Below, piece after piece: positions 1 through 10,418 of a DNA stretch of 46,857 nucleotides. The stretch is taken from assembly GCA_003615045.1 (NCBI GenBank), contig ML014258.1, positions 1 through 46,857 of the forward strand, written 5' to 3'. Each line of letters opens with the position of its first letter. The first letter of the stretch is position 1. The position numbers and the translations under genes were made by a program. The notes under the pieces were generated by a model. It saw only the letters and a list, made by a program, of their open reading frames with translations. It had not been told where the DNA came from and did not search any database. Source of the DNA: Caulochytrium protostelioides (lineage: Eukaryota > Chytridiomycota > Caulochytriomycetes > Caulochytriales > Caulochytriaceae).

Positions 1-166
1 TCGGCGAGACCGTCATACTGCGGCGAGGGTCACGACGCGTGCGCTGGGAGATCAGCGGTCGTGCCACATCCTCGATGACATCTTACGAAGTCATCGTCTT
101 GTCGTATCGATGCAGAGGGAAGCGCAGCGTTACAAGCGTGGCAGCGATATATCGTGTGATGGTCGT
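1..166 (+). repeat. Left copy of inverted terminal repeat
   Basis: Bases 1-95 are identical to the reverse complement of the last 95 bases of the window. Similarity continues with scattered substitutions to about 119 and resumes after an indel at about 138-166. Most substitutions turn CG in this copy into CA in the other. No telomeric TTAGGG-type array is seen. The repeat could be a dispersed or subtelomeric family at which the assembly broke, or the end of a mobile element. The homology itself is certain; its nature is not. Confidence 0.85.
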
Positions 167-480
167 AAGGTCAGGCGTCCGAGCGCACCGGATTCTATCA
201 TCGACGGGGTCGTGGTCGCAGATATGAAAGTAAGCACTAGGCTTGTGGTAGCGCCATCCGCTCGGTTATTCGGGGATTACGGAGACATCCGCGGACATGA
301 CGGGCTCGGTATCAGCATCAACAAAAGAGGACCAACGACATCGGCGTCAGCTGAGGCAGCTGCTCCTGATATCCTGACTGATATCCAATCTATAGAAAAA
401 AATCATATCTACGAAGACAATTACATCATTGAGTAACTGAAAAGCAACTTCATTCTCAGTTGCTCGGGCATATACAAAGA
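167..480. other. Intergenic stretch, no gene seen
   Basis: This stretch separates the terminal repeat from the stop codon of the PNUTS-like gene, so it should contain that gene's 3' UTR. It is richer in A+T than the coding DNA. Short open frames here match no family I recognise. No AATAAA signal on the minus strand is evident. Confidence 0.5.
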
Positions 481-3400
481 TCAGTAGTGGGCGTACTGGC
501 ATCGGTCGCCGTTGCGGCAGTTGCCCTTGCGCCAAAAGTTGCACTGGCGCACATTCTTGGGCGGGCCGCCATTATGGCTGCCGGGACCGGGGTGCACGCC
601 GTGGCCGGGGGGCGGGCCGCCATGGTGGTAGCCGCTAATGGGTCCTCCGCCGCCGGGGTGGGGCGGACCCATGGGCATGCCCATCGGCATCCCCATATTC
701 ATGCCTATCGGCATCCCCATCCCAGGACCCATCATCATCCCCGGCGGTGGTCCATTCATACCTGCCATAAACATCGGGGTCATGACCCCCGAGAACATGG
801 GGTACCCCTGTGGTGCCTGCGAGGTGCCCGGCGGGCCCGAGCCCGGCATAGGCGCGGCGGCGCCGTTGCCGCCGGCCGCGGCGCCGTTGATCGTGGCGAG
901 TAGGTTGTTGAGACCCGGCATGCCCGTGAGGCTGGGAAGCGGCATGCCGCTCGCGCCGCCCATGTTCATGGGTGGGGTGCCGGTCGCGGGAGGCGCCGCT
1001 GCGCCGGGAACGACGTCCGGAGGGCACCACGTCCGCGGGACCGTCACGAACGTCGGCTTAGCCGGTTTGGCGGCGGCCGGCGCGACGCCATGGCCGCCCT
1101 CGCCCATCGTCCCTGCCATCGCCGCTGCATCGTCGTCGTCCGCCATATACAAGTCGTCATCATCGTCCTCCTGCTCGTCCTCCTCGTCGCCGTCGCCCTT
1201 CGTCACCAGCTCAGCCGGCGAGGGAGGGATCATGTCTTCCGAGAAGTAGTTCGCCTGGAGACGCGTGCGGATGCGTGCGGCTTGGCGGCGTTTTTCAGTT
1301 GAGTTGGCTGCGCGGTCCGGCGCCGCGCTGTCGGCGGCGTAAAGCGGCGGCCCGTCGGCGGGCCAGCTCATGGTGGCGCGCATCACAGGCCGCGGACGGC
1401 GCTGCTGAGCGCCTTCCTGCTGATCCATCTCGCGCGAGGTCGCGTGGACGCCGCCCTCGGGCTCGCCGGCCGCATCGCTGTCGCGCTCGTAGAAACGCAC
1501 CTGCGTCAGCAGACTATCGGGTGCAAACGTGACGCGGCGCCCCGCCTTCTTGGCGCGCTTGATGGCGATGCTTGTGCTGTCGGACAACCGCGCATCCGAC
1601 GCGGCGGAAGTTGCGAGCGCCGAAGCCGACGGCACCATGGGCGGTGTTGGCAGTACGGCTTGACGGCCATACGCCGCCAAGGTCATGGTGCGCTTGCCAT
1701 TTGCATTCGGCTCCGTTGCGGGCGTCGCCACGCCCGCTGGCGTCGATGCTGTCAGCGACGACGATGCCGAGCTCGCGGGTGGCGCCACCGTCGGATCCAC
1801 CGGCGGCGGCGCGTTGGGGTCCTTCTTTTTGATCTTGATATCCGTGACGCTAGGCTTAGGCGCCAGCGCTGGCACCGTCACGGGCGGTTTCGTCGGCGAA
1901 GTGGTCGCCGCGGCCCCCGCGCGTGTCGACGACGCCGTCGTAGTCGGGGGCACAGGTGAGCTCGAGCCGTCGCGCTTCACACGCTTTGAATCGGATTCGC
2001 TGGCCACGGCCACCAAGTCCGTTGAGGTGGACGAGGCCGTATCCGGCGATGCCGAACGGGATCGGTTTGAGGACAATGATGACAATGACGATGATGCCGT
2101 GGTCGCATCATTCGAGAGCGTCCGCTTCCGCGACAGCATGTTCGCATCCCCGGGGGTGATGGGCGCCGCATTCTTGCCAGCGTCCGACTTGGGTGGCGAG
2201 GTCGGCGCCGCGTCCTGAGCACGCTTGACAAGAGCGCGCCACGCGTCCATCAGAGCCGAGGCGTTCTTGGCGACATCAGTGAATGTTGACTTGGTCAACA
2301 TTTTCAGGCGCTTGCCGAGCTTAAACTCGCTGAGAGTATCCACATCGTCACCGACAAGCGTACGCAAAGCCGACACCAGCAGGTTGCCATAAATGCCCGT
2401 CTTACCCTGGTTCGCATACTCAGCTGTCCATAACGCCAAAATGCGCATCACGCGGCTCTTGGTATGTCGCAGAGCATCGCAGACAGCGGGCTGCGTGGTG
2501 TTGGCCAGCACGGTGAGCAGCGGCAATCGCTGCGGCACCGACTCGGTCGAGTTCATTAATCGAGCAAAGTCGTTCAAGTGCGATATCATCAAAACACCCT
2601 GAGGGTCCTTCATAATGGCCAGTTCGGCCTGGATATCACGCTTCACTGACACCGCCTTGGGCGGCGTCGTTGAGAGCGGCGTAGCGTCTATTGAAGGCGG
2701 TGGCGAACTCGGCGTCATTGTCGAGGCAGTCCTGGGCTTGGATACCACAGGCGCGACCGAGGCCGACGTTGTGGATATATCCAACACCAATGACGAGTTT
2801 TCTGTCAACAGTGACGACGCCACGACCGGCGACGCGATCGCCGACGGCGCCACGTCATCGCTGGTAGCGGCCGTCGCCAGTGCGTTCCCATCATCCGACT
2901 CCTCCGCTGGCGCCGCTGCACGCGTCTTGTCGCGGTATCGACGGCGACTGAACCAAGAGCGAATGAGTTCGGTCGTGACGCTGAGCGAGCGCGACAGACG
3001 CTCGATTTCAAACGTCTCGGGGGCTTTATTAGAGTCGTAGGATGCCACCAGGACATCCACGATATGAGGCGCCAACACGCTGCGCTGGCCGCGCTTGATG
3101 AACGCGGAAGGATGCGACTCCTTGGGCAGTGGCGGCAAGACCACATCCTTGCTATGGCCGGCGTCCGCATGGGGATGCGCGTCGGCTGAGGCATCCAAAA
3201 CGGAATCCGCCACCGCATCAGCCGGGCTCATCGATCCCGCAATCGACGGCGTCGAGTCGGCAGTCGAAGTGGCTGATGACGCGGTATCAAACATGGCGGC
3301 CGCGTCGGGGTTCATAGCGCGACCGTCCATCGCGTCGACTACATCGCCAGCCTCGAGCTCGGGACGCGCTTGGACCGTGACGAGATCGTGAGGGTCCTGG

Positions 3401-4218
3401 GATGTCGCCGAGGTGGCGTCCGAAGCCACAAAGGGGGTTTCCGTGGGACGCGTAGCATCGGACGACGTGAAGGCGGATGTCGGCTCGATTGGCGCGGCGG
3501 CGGTCGATGCCAGCGAGGTGTCGACACCCGCGCCGCCGCCAGTCGCAGAAATCGCGCCAAAGGAACCTGACAATGGCAGATGCGACGACGGCGACGACGA
3601 CACAAACCCAGGGAAATGCATGGTCGGCACAGTGAAGTCCGGCATCGGACTAACGCCGAAATGAGGGTAGGCGACCATAGCGTGTGCGTAGAGGGGGTCC
3701 ATGGGCATCGACATCGACATCGACAGCGCGGCGGGTGCGGAATCCGATACCGGCAGGGAGACGGTGGAGGGCATGATCGCGGCCGAGACCGCCGCCGCAG
3801 CGGCCGACGAAACCGCCGAGACGGGCGCATAGAACGCAGAAGCCAACGACGTCGGCACGTAGTCCATGCTCATGCCGGACGTCGGCATGCCGGGAAGCGC
3901 ACCCGCGACGTCGGCCTGCGAGCCGTGCGGCATCAAGTAAGTCCCGCCGAGAATATCCGCAGAGGCCTTCAAGGAGTCGTACGTCGACATGGCATCAAAG
4001 TCAGACGTGAGGTATTTAAGGGGGTGGGCGGTCGGCGCGACACGAGCGTCAGCAGGTGCCGCGACAGAAAGTGATGTGGAAAGATGAGGATGGGGATGAA
4101 ACGGAGCTAATGGCGACGGCGAGGCGGCGGCAGAGGAATCGAGAGGGGTGTGAAGTCCGGGTGTCGGAGGCGTACCTGAGACTGCAGCGCCGACCCCGTT
4201 AACGACATCGCCCATCAT
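481..4218 (-). CDS. PNUTS/LUMINIDEPENDENS-like PP1 regulatory protein (homeodomain + TFIIS-N + RVxF + CCCH)
   Basis: This 1,245-residue nuclear protein is probably a PP1-targeting subunit acting on RNA polymerase II termination or 3' processing. Visible in order are a Ser/Ala/Pro-rich N-terminus, a homeodomain-like region (about 375-434, third helix around WFSRRRYRDK), a TFIIS N-terminal/LW helical bundle (about 538-670), an acidic and Ser-rich linker, a PP1-docking RVTF motif (895-898) followed by an aromatic VRFYERD segment as in PNUTS, a Met/Gly/Pro-rich region, and a terminal CCCH finger (C1226, C1234, C1240, H1244). Animal PNUTS has TFIIS-N, RVxF and CCCH; plant LUMINIDEPENDENS has homeodomain and TFIIS-N. 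S. pombe Ppn1 is the likely fungal relative. The frame stays open to 4374, but the first codon there is GTG and the sequence is AT-richer, so the tandem ATGs at 4218 and 4215 are preferred. Homeodomain position 51, normally Asn, is Arg, so specific DNA binding is doubtful. Confidence 0.85.
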   Translation of the reverse strand: MMGDVVNGVGAAVSGTPPTPGLHTPLDSSAAASPSPLAPFHPHPHLSTSLSVAAPADARVAPTAHPLKYLTSDFDAMSTYDSLKASADILGGTYLMPHGSQADVAGALPGMPTSGMSMDYVPTSLASAFYAPVSAVSSAAAAAVSAAIMPSTVSLPVSDSAPAALSMSMSMPMDPLYAHAMVAYPHFGVSPMPDFTVPTMHFPGFVSSSPSSHLPLSGSFGAISATGGGAGVDTSLASTAAAPIEPTSAFTSSDATRPTETPFVASDATSATSQDPHDLVTVQARPELEAGDVVDAMDGRAMNPDAAAMFDTASSATSTADSTPSIAGSMSPADAVADSVLDASADAHPHADAGHSKDVVLPPLPKESHPSAFIKRGQRSVLAPHIVDVLVASYDSNKAPETFEIERLSRSLSVTTELIRSWFSRRRYRDKTRAAAPAEESDDGNALATAATSDDVAPSAIASPVVASSLLTENSSLVLDISTTSASVAPVVSKPRTASTMTPSSPPPSIDATPLSTTPPKAVSVKRDIQAELAIMKDPQGVLMISHLNDFARLMNSTESVPQRLPLLTVLANTTQPAVCDALRHTKSRVMRILALWTAEYANQGKTGIYGNLLVSALRTLVGDDVDTLSEFKLGKRLKMLTKSTFTDVAKNASALMDAWRALVKRAQDAAPTSPPKSDAGKNAAPITPGDANMLSRKRTLSNDATTASSSLSSLSSNRSRSASPDTASSTSTDLVAVASESDSKRVKRDGSSSPVPPTTTASSTRAGAAATTSPTKPPVTVPALAPKPSVTDIKIKKKDPNAPPPVDPTVAPPASSASSSLTASTPAGVATPATEPNANGKRTMTLAAYGRQAVLPTPPMVPSASALATSAASDARLSDSTSIAIKRAKKAGRRVTFAPDSLLTQVRFYERDSDAAGEPEGGVHATSREMDQQEGAQQRRPRPVMRATMSWPADGPPLYAADSAAPDRAANSTEKRRQAARIRTRLQANYFSEDMIPPSPAELVTKGDGDEEDEQEDDDDDLYMADDDDAAAMAGTMGEGGHGVAPAAAKPAKPTFVTVPRTWCPPDVVPGAAAPPATGTPPMNMGGASGMPLPSLTGMPGLNNLLATINGAAAGGNGAAAPMPGSGPPGTSQAPQGYPMFSGVMTPMFMAGMNGPPPGMMMGPGMGMPIGMNMGMPMGMPMGPPHPGGGGPISGYHHGGPPPGHGVHPGPGSHNGGPPKNVRQCNFWRKGNCRNGDRCQYAHY

Positions 4219-4398
4219 CACAGGATGTCCTGCCCTGTCCCTCGTCACGTGGCGGAGTCGAACACGGCACCACGGGAGGGGAAAAGCGGTGCAATCAGAG
4301 AGAGGGGAAACAAAATTGGCAAATTCACTAAGGTTGACACACCGTGAAATATGAAAGAGTGGCCTGGATGGCACGGCACAGGCAGAACAGAACGTAAT

Positions 4399-4430
<32 letters not shown>

Positions 4431-7400
4431 CGAAATATCAAACACGAGGTGAATCCATGTCATGACAGCATGCGAACCTTGTCCACATGACCACCATAAT
4501 CGCATGTCTGGCAGCATGGTCCGTCGGTTATGCACAGAGCGTATGCGTTTAAGCAGAGCAAGTGTTTCTCAGTACGGATCCGATACCGTCGATGATCGCC
4601 GATCCCGGCAAATCAGATGAAAGCGAGTGATGAAATGGAAGGAGTGAAAGGTGACAGGTCGCGTCGAGAGAGAAAAAAAAATAAGGAAAGAAATGCGACG
4701 TCGGGATGGAATGAAGGCTGCCGAACAAGTTGTTTCATGCGTGCACCCATGAACATTATATCCTCAGCCCATGTTTCATCGGAGATCACCCATGCGTGGT
4801 GTCGGGCTGGAGGGTGAGGGGCACCTATCGGAACATGCGTTGAGAACCGAGCCGACCTTCCGGCCATAAGCTTCCTGCCGAGCCCGTTCATACCCTTTGG
4901 AAGAAACAAGACAAGCGGAATGAGGGGCTTCATTCTGCGTCGACGGATGATACGCTTCAATGACTCATATGCGCTCTGACGGATGAATGACGGATGAACC
5001 CTTGTCGCATAGTGTGAAGGGCGTGAGGCCAACTTAAAAGCAGCAGTCGATGTGCTGCGCCACATCTCGCCAGCGAGTTCCCCTTCCGCCATTTTTTAAT
5101 TTTCGGCCTTTTTGCTCTTTTCCCATTCGACCTTGGGGACCAAGCACCTTAGGATGACACTGCCTGGGCGGGCGACCGCGTCATGAGAACGGGCGCGACA
5201 AAGTAGCAAACGACGAGGCGGCGGACGTCGACGCCCGTGAGGGTGCAACAGTCCCGCCGACAGAAAGAAAAAAGTAATGTCCAGCGTTCCATTCGAAGCG
5301 CCTCAGGTCGTTCGGGAAAAGGCGTCTAGCGCATCACGCCGTTGAATCACGCCGTTACGACTCGGCTCAAGATCCGCCGGAAGCGCTACTTCGCATCTTC
5401 CATCGGTATCGGGCGTCGTCGATGATCGTCTCCATTTTTATCCGTGCCGCGTGCAAGGGCGTATGAGTCATAGGTCATGAAGGCGGTCGGCAGGTCAAGC
5501 ATGGCGTCAAAGAAAAAGAGAATTTTCCAACATGATGCCTGTTTCGAACCGGGTAATAAACCCATGACGTATGGCGGGTGCGAGCAGGGCACCGCGTCTC
5601 GGGCGCCCCAGGCCACGGAGATGGGGGTTGCAAATCGGTAAACGCTCGGCCTTCGTGGCCAACGCGGTACCCCAAAATTTCGCAACATGAATTTAGCGCG
5701 TATGCGCAACGCCTCATGCATCCAGGAGACGACGTCTCGGGAGAACGCCAGGGCAGGCGCATCTAACGCAAACCATCGTTACGCATGAACGCGTCGACGG
5801 GGTCGGTAGATGCCAGCAGGCTAGGGGGCATGAAACGCACTCCAGCCCCCATGACGCCAGATTCAACAAAGATGGCCCCATTTCTGCGCTGTTTGCCGAC
5901 AAAAGGGCATAACAGTCGATGCAGGATTCTACCCGGACATCAAGTATGCAAGGAAGCAAAGAGCCAGTCGAGTCGAAACTTTTCCAGGAGCCCACGACTA
6001 CTATTCCACCCAAATGGACCCGAGGGCGTGATGGCCTAGAGCTTTCGGAAAGACCACTGCAGTTGAGGCCGGAGAAGGACATCCCGTAAAAGCCACGTGT
6101 CGATGTCTCGAGAGTAGTATGGAAAAAGAAAGGGAAAAGGAAGAAGAATTGCTTTCAACATACGCGCGACTTGAGCGCGTTCATACCACGCAGCACGTAC
6201 GAAGAGTGTGGTGGAGACATGGATGGTTGGAAAAAGGGAGCCTGCTTGGTCATCAATGGGTGTCGCAACGACACCTGCAGAAACATCATCATGATGGGCC
6301 ACAGCACGTCGCTTTCTTTACTTTCTCGCCATTTATAGCCCTGCGAGCCAAGCGTAATATGCCCACACTATAACTCAAACACAATACCGGCGGGTTGCTG
6401 CGCCATGCCAATGCGTCACAGACGACGGACCATGCAGCCTAACGGAACTCATACAAAAAGACACTTACCTGTCAACGTGAAATCAGCCACCCCAGGTTAA
6501 TACGGGAACGGTGAAGATGGATGCGAGCTGCGCAAGCAAACTGAGAACGCTTTCACTCAAGAAACGTGGATCTGAATGGGGTTGGCGAATGGGCAGATGC
6601 GGGTTGCCAGCGGCGGGGTATGAAATCTTGGGCAACCTGAGATGATATACAGGCTCTCCTTGGGACTTGAGTTTTGCTTGCTGGGGTAAGAGGAAAGGAG
6701 CAATGACAGCGGCGAGGGAATTCAAAAAAGGGGCAGCGATAACCTCTTCAATGACCGTGTCGGATGCGCATGAAGAGGGCGACGAGATACTGAACCAAGC
6801 CTAGCACAATTAGGGCGAAGCGTTACAGCACTCAATGGTTCGAAGAGACGGCCGATTTTTTTCTGTTGCCGCTTATAGCAAAGGTCAGTATGGAGAGCGA
6901 ATCAGTCAAGCAGTTGTTCCGCTTGTCAACGCTGAAGTGTAGTAGCAATAAAGACGTCAACTCGTTTGCTTTGTCGCAACGACCGCGCCTAACGCAGTCT
7001 TGTTCCAAATACTATCAGTGATTGGGAGACCACTCAGCACAAATGGTTTTGCTTCTGTCTTGCTCAAGTATCAAAAGTGTGCAGTGTTGGTCCTGCTTGT
7101 CGCGCATTGACGGGATAAGCCTGTAGGCACGTGTCACCATCAGGGCCAGGTGGAGCATATCGAAAGATATCGAGCCAGACGGCCACCGATTGCCAGTGCG
7201 GTCCGTCACCCGCCATGAATGTGCCTTGAGATGCAATCAACGCAAAACGCCCACGGATGGTGCCAAACGAGGGAACGACCGCTTCGCCGAACAAACGCCA
7301 TCGCGCCGCCTCCTCATGCGCCGCCCGCCTACGGCGTCGGTGAAATGCCCCAAGGAGGAGTGCAGCCAAGCCACATCATGAGGCATGGTCCCCCGCCGTG

Positions 7401-7742
7401 CTGCGCCACATCTTGTTTTATCGACATGCCGATCTACCCAGGCGGCTGGTCTACCCTTATGGGTCGCGCAACGATGGGCGTTGAATGAAACCGGCGGCAA
7501 GGGATCGGACGCGGCTGCAGCGTCGGGGCGATCGGTCGACGCGCCGGACGGTACCGCGGAAGGCCGCAGCGGTGGGATGGAAAACGCGGGTCTAGCGCTA
7601 ACACTAACGGCGTTGATGCCCAAATCACGATCGAAACCAACAGAAGCATCTCCGAACAGCTCTCCTATATCCATGTATACAAAGCAAAGCACTCAGCATG
7701 ATCGTTTGGCACGCACGCGATTATAATGGCGATACACTCAAG
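4219..7742. other. 3.5-kb region without a convincing gene
   Basis: This holds the promoter and 5' UTR of the PNUTS-like gene on its left and the 3' flank of the 891-residue gene on its right. Base composition is more AT-rich than in the coding regions. Open frames of 80-160 codons occur (for example minus strand 4613-5092 and 7237-7674), but they lack GC-rich third positions and recognisable motifs. No tRNA, rRNA or transposon hallmark was found. Confidence 0.5.
4399..4431. repeat. (AAC)11 microsatellite
   Basis: Eleven perfect AAC units on the plus strand, read as GTT on the minus strand. It lies about 180 bp upstream of the chosen ATG of the PNUTS-like gene, so it falls in that gene's promoter or 5' UTR. 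Confidence 0.95.
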
Positions 7743-10418
7743 TCACTCAAGTATCACCGTCCGAGGCGGTGCGCATGGAGGAGCGATGTGAGGAAGCGCC
7801 ACAGGAGCGAGCGGCGGTCGCCAGGGCCCCGCGGACGAGCCGAAATCAACCGGCGTTGCGTCACGATGACTCCCGACAGACTCCGTGGCAGGGTAACCCA
7901 CGGCCTTCTGAAGCACTGACCAAGCGGAACGGAGGGGCCATTGGGGCTGCTCGCGGGCCATCGCGTCCACAAGACGATCCACGGCAGTCCAGCCGGCCCG
8001 GCAGGCGGCGCGGTGTGACAAGACGGCAGCCTCCTTGCGCGACTCGGCAGCAAGCATGGGCGATGACATGGGGAGCCGCGCATTCCCATCGGCGCAATTA
8101 CCGGCGTCGGGTACCCCCGGGGATAGGAGCGACGGTAGGGGACGACGTCCGGCGCCGCTGCTGGTCTGAGGCCGAAGCAGATGCCGTGCGTGACGAAACG
8201 AGGCCGGTCGGTTCGACGGGACCGCGGGAGGCGTCGGCGTCGGGTTCAGCACAGCCGTTGTGCGCGACGGCGGGTGGCCTCTTACCAGTGCCGGTATGGA
8301 CGCTGTGGCGGCGTCATCGGTATCATCATCATCACCCGACTCGGGTATAAATGCAAATTGAATGGCGTCGACCAGTAAACGCCAGAGAGGGACTGTCTCT
8401 AGCCGTGACGACGCTACAGAACCTGGCGGCGGTTCCGATCTATGCGCCGCTCCCGATGCAACGCTGAGTGCAAGCGGCGCGGTCGCCACGTCTCGCTCAA
8501 TCAGCGCGTTGGCGATGGGCGCCCACATGCCAGGCGATGCACTCAAGCCCCGCATCACTCGGTCGGCGCTCTGCGCGAGCTCGGTGGCCTCGGCTGCGAG
8601 GGTCCAGCGCCACGACGCCCCAAGGCTGCAGAGACCAACGATCACGGCCGTCGAGGAGGCATCGAGAAGCGGTGCGGCGGCCACGCCGTCACGGGAGAGC
8701 CCATCGAAAGCCGCCGCCGACAACGCCGTCCGAGCACCCACAGTCACCGTCGGCAGTCGCTTGCCAAGGCTCGGCCGCATGACGACAGGGATCTGGGGCA
8801 GCGGTACATATCGATCCGATGCGGAGCTCGGCCGCATTCTCGGCGCGACGGACGGCCTTGCATCGATCTCGACCATACCGCCCTTGAGAGTGCGGCGTCC
8901 GTGGGATGCGCGCACCTCAGCTTGCAGGAAGATCTGGCCTCCAGCGGCGCTGCAAATCGCGGCTGTCGGAGCCGGCGCCGGCGCCACGGGAGGGGCCGGG
9001 GACCGTGGCGTGGTCGAAGGTCCTGCGGCATGGAGAGGCACCCGATACTTCATTTGAATTAGGTGGCGCGCCATGTCGAGCGTCCATCGCAGCATCCACG
9101 CAGCTTGTGTCGGGTCGAGGTCTGCGCTGACGGCCACGTCCACCGCTGGAGCAGAATCTGCATGCGATGCTGGGAAGAGGAATAAACGGATTCTGTCGGG
9201 CAGGGCCATCGTCCACTGATCGAGCAGACGAACTGCGGCGTGAAAGGTAGCCATGCGGGCATGCAAGATTTCGTACCGGAGCACCTGCGTCGTGGCGGCC
9301 AAGAGACGGCGCAGCACCAGCGTTTGTTCGAGCGGCCGCACCATGACCAGTTGCTCATCCCGCATGTAGCGGATCAAGCGTAGTGTGAGAGTGAAGCAGC
9401 GATGTGCCCAGGCGGTGCGGAAAGAGTGGCCCAGTTGTGGTGCCACGATCTCCCATTTAATCGCCGACAAGACATATTCGGCGAAGGCCGCCGTGACACA
9501 AGTCAAAGGCCGTGCTATGCTCAGCGTATCGATGTCCATTCGATCAATCATGGCAGATTTAATGGGCGAAGAGGACGATGGTTTCGTTGGCCGAGATCGA
9601 TGATCGGCTCGATCAAGCGTTTGCCACGCCGATTCCATAAACTGCGTTAAGTTCGTGGTCGCCATCAAGGCATCCGCATCCTGTATTAACGGGCAGCGAG
9701 CCCCGGTCCCGGAAAGACACGCAGATTCAGCCAGACGGCGATATGCACGGCAGATAATCCGCTGCACCTGGGCCAGGCCTGATTGCTCCGCTGGCATGAG
9801 GGCCACTGCATTCATGTCTTCGCCGGGAGAGCACCATGCGGCTCGCCAGACCATCAGCAGCTGCCACGTGGCCTGCATGAGCTTCACACGCGAGGGCGAA
9901 TGCTCGCCATCGACAACGTCGGCATCGTGTGGGCGGACGCCATGAACCAAGGTACCGAGAAGCAGTGTCAGCTGCTGCAGCGGCCGCTCCGGCGCGGCAA
10001 GCCATACTCCGACGCTGTCGTAGCGCGCCACGGCTGCCAACAGTGCAACGACCTCGGCCGTCTGCGCTTCGATGCGGATCCGCGACGACGCGAGCAAGCC
10101 GGCCTCGGCGAGGTGAGCCGCCGCGAGTTCAGCGAGCGCTTCTCGCAGACGCATGAGCCGTTGCGCGAGCCGCGATCGGAGCACGGCCCGCGCCTCGTCT
10201 CTGACATCGGCGGTCGTCACATCCCTTACGCCCGATACCTCATGGTCCCGCGCGTCAGATACCGTCCCTGGCAGGGACGGTATTGGATCAGGGCCGCACG
10301 TGGCTGGAGGCTGGATCAGTGACGTCAGCTGCTGCAGAGCCGCCTGTCGGGCCGTCGGGTGCTCCTGGTCATCCAGCCACACGGCGAGGAGACCACGCAC
10401 CAGTGTCGCACAGCTCAT
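7743..10418 (-). CDS. Unrecognised 891-residue helical protein
   Basis: This single-exon frame starts with ATG at 10418 and ends with TGA. I do not recognise the family. The N-terminal half (about 1-460) is rich in Leu/Ala and reads as successive amphipathic helices, resembling HEAT/ARM-type scaffolds. The C-terminal half is Pro/Ser/Ala-rich with acidic patches and is probably disordered. No transmembrane segment, signal peptide or catalytic motif is visible. The gene is divergent from the FANCJ-like helicase across 918 bp, so the two may share a promoter region, but that gives no clear functional hint. Coding status rests on frame length and on the contrast with the AT-richer flanks. Part of the Pro/Ser-rich half could contain unrecognised introns. 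Confidence 0.65.
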   Translation of the reverse strand: MSCATLVRGLLAVWLDDQEHPTARQAALQQLTSLIQPPATCGPDPIPSLPGTVSDARDHEVSGVRDVTTADVRDEARAVLRSRLAQRLMRLREALAELAAAHLAEAGLLASSRIRIEAQTAEVVALLAAVARYDSVGVWLAAPERPLQQLTLLLGTLVHGVRPHDADVVDGEHSPSRVKLMQATWQLLMVWRAAWCSPGEDMNAVALMPAEQSGLAQVQRIICRAYRRLAESACLSGTGARCPLIQDADALMATTNLTQFMESAWQTLDRADHRSRPTKPSSSSPIKSAMIDRMDIDTLSIARPLTCVTAAFAEYVLSAIKWEIVAPQLGHSFRTAWAHRCFTLTLRLIRYMRDEQLVMVRPLEQTLVLRRLLAATTQVLRYEILHARMATFHAAVRLLDQWTMALPDRIRLFLFPASHADSAPAVDVAVSADLDPTQAAWMLRWTLDMARHLIQMKYRVPLHAAGPSTTPRSPAPPVAPAPAPTAAICSAAGGQIFLQAEVRASHGRRTLKGGMVEIDARPSVAPRMRPSSASDRYVPLPQIPVVMRPSLGKRLPTVTVGARTALSAAAFDGLSRDGVAAAPLLDASSTAVIVGLCSLGASWRWTLAAEATELAQSADRVMRGLSASPGMWAPIANALIERDVATAPLALSVASGAAHRSEPPPGSVASSRLETVPLWRLLVDAIQFAFIPESGDDDDTDDAATASIPALVRGHPPSRTTAVLNPTPTPPAVPSNRPASFRHARHLLRPQTSSGAGRRPLPSLLSPGVPDAGNCADGNARLPMSSPMLAAESRKEAAVLSHRAACRAGWTAVDRLVDAMAREQPQWPLRSAWSVLQKAVGYPATESVGSHRDATPVDFGSSAGPWRPPLAPVALPHIAPPCAPPRTVILE
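10259..10283. repeat. Perfect 12-bp inverted repeat with 1-nt centre, inside a CDS
   Basis: The left arm (10259-10270) and right arm (10272-10283) are exact reverse complements around a single G. The repeat lies in the N-terminal coding part of the 891-residue protein, over residues near Pro-Ser-Leu-Pro-Gly. It could be a coincidence of codon choice, a transcribed hairpin or a protein-binding palindrome. Confidence 0.7.

Noticed and set aside
4613-5092. 159-codon minus-strand frame starting with ATG
   Set aside because: It lies in an AT-richer region without third-position GC bias and has no recognisable domain; kept only as a remark on the intergenic region.
7237-7674. Frame of about 145 codons just downstream of the 891-residue gene (-)
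   Set aside because: No family signature and likely 3' flank; the longer version starts only with GTG.
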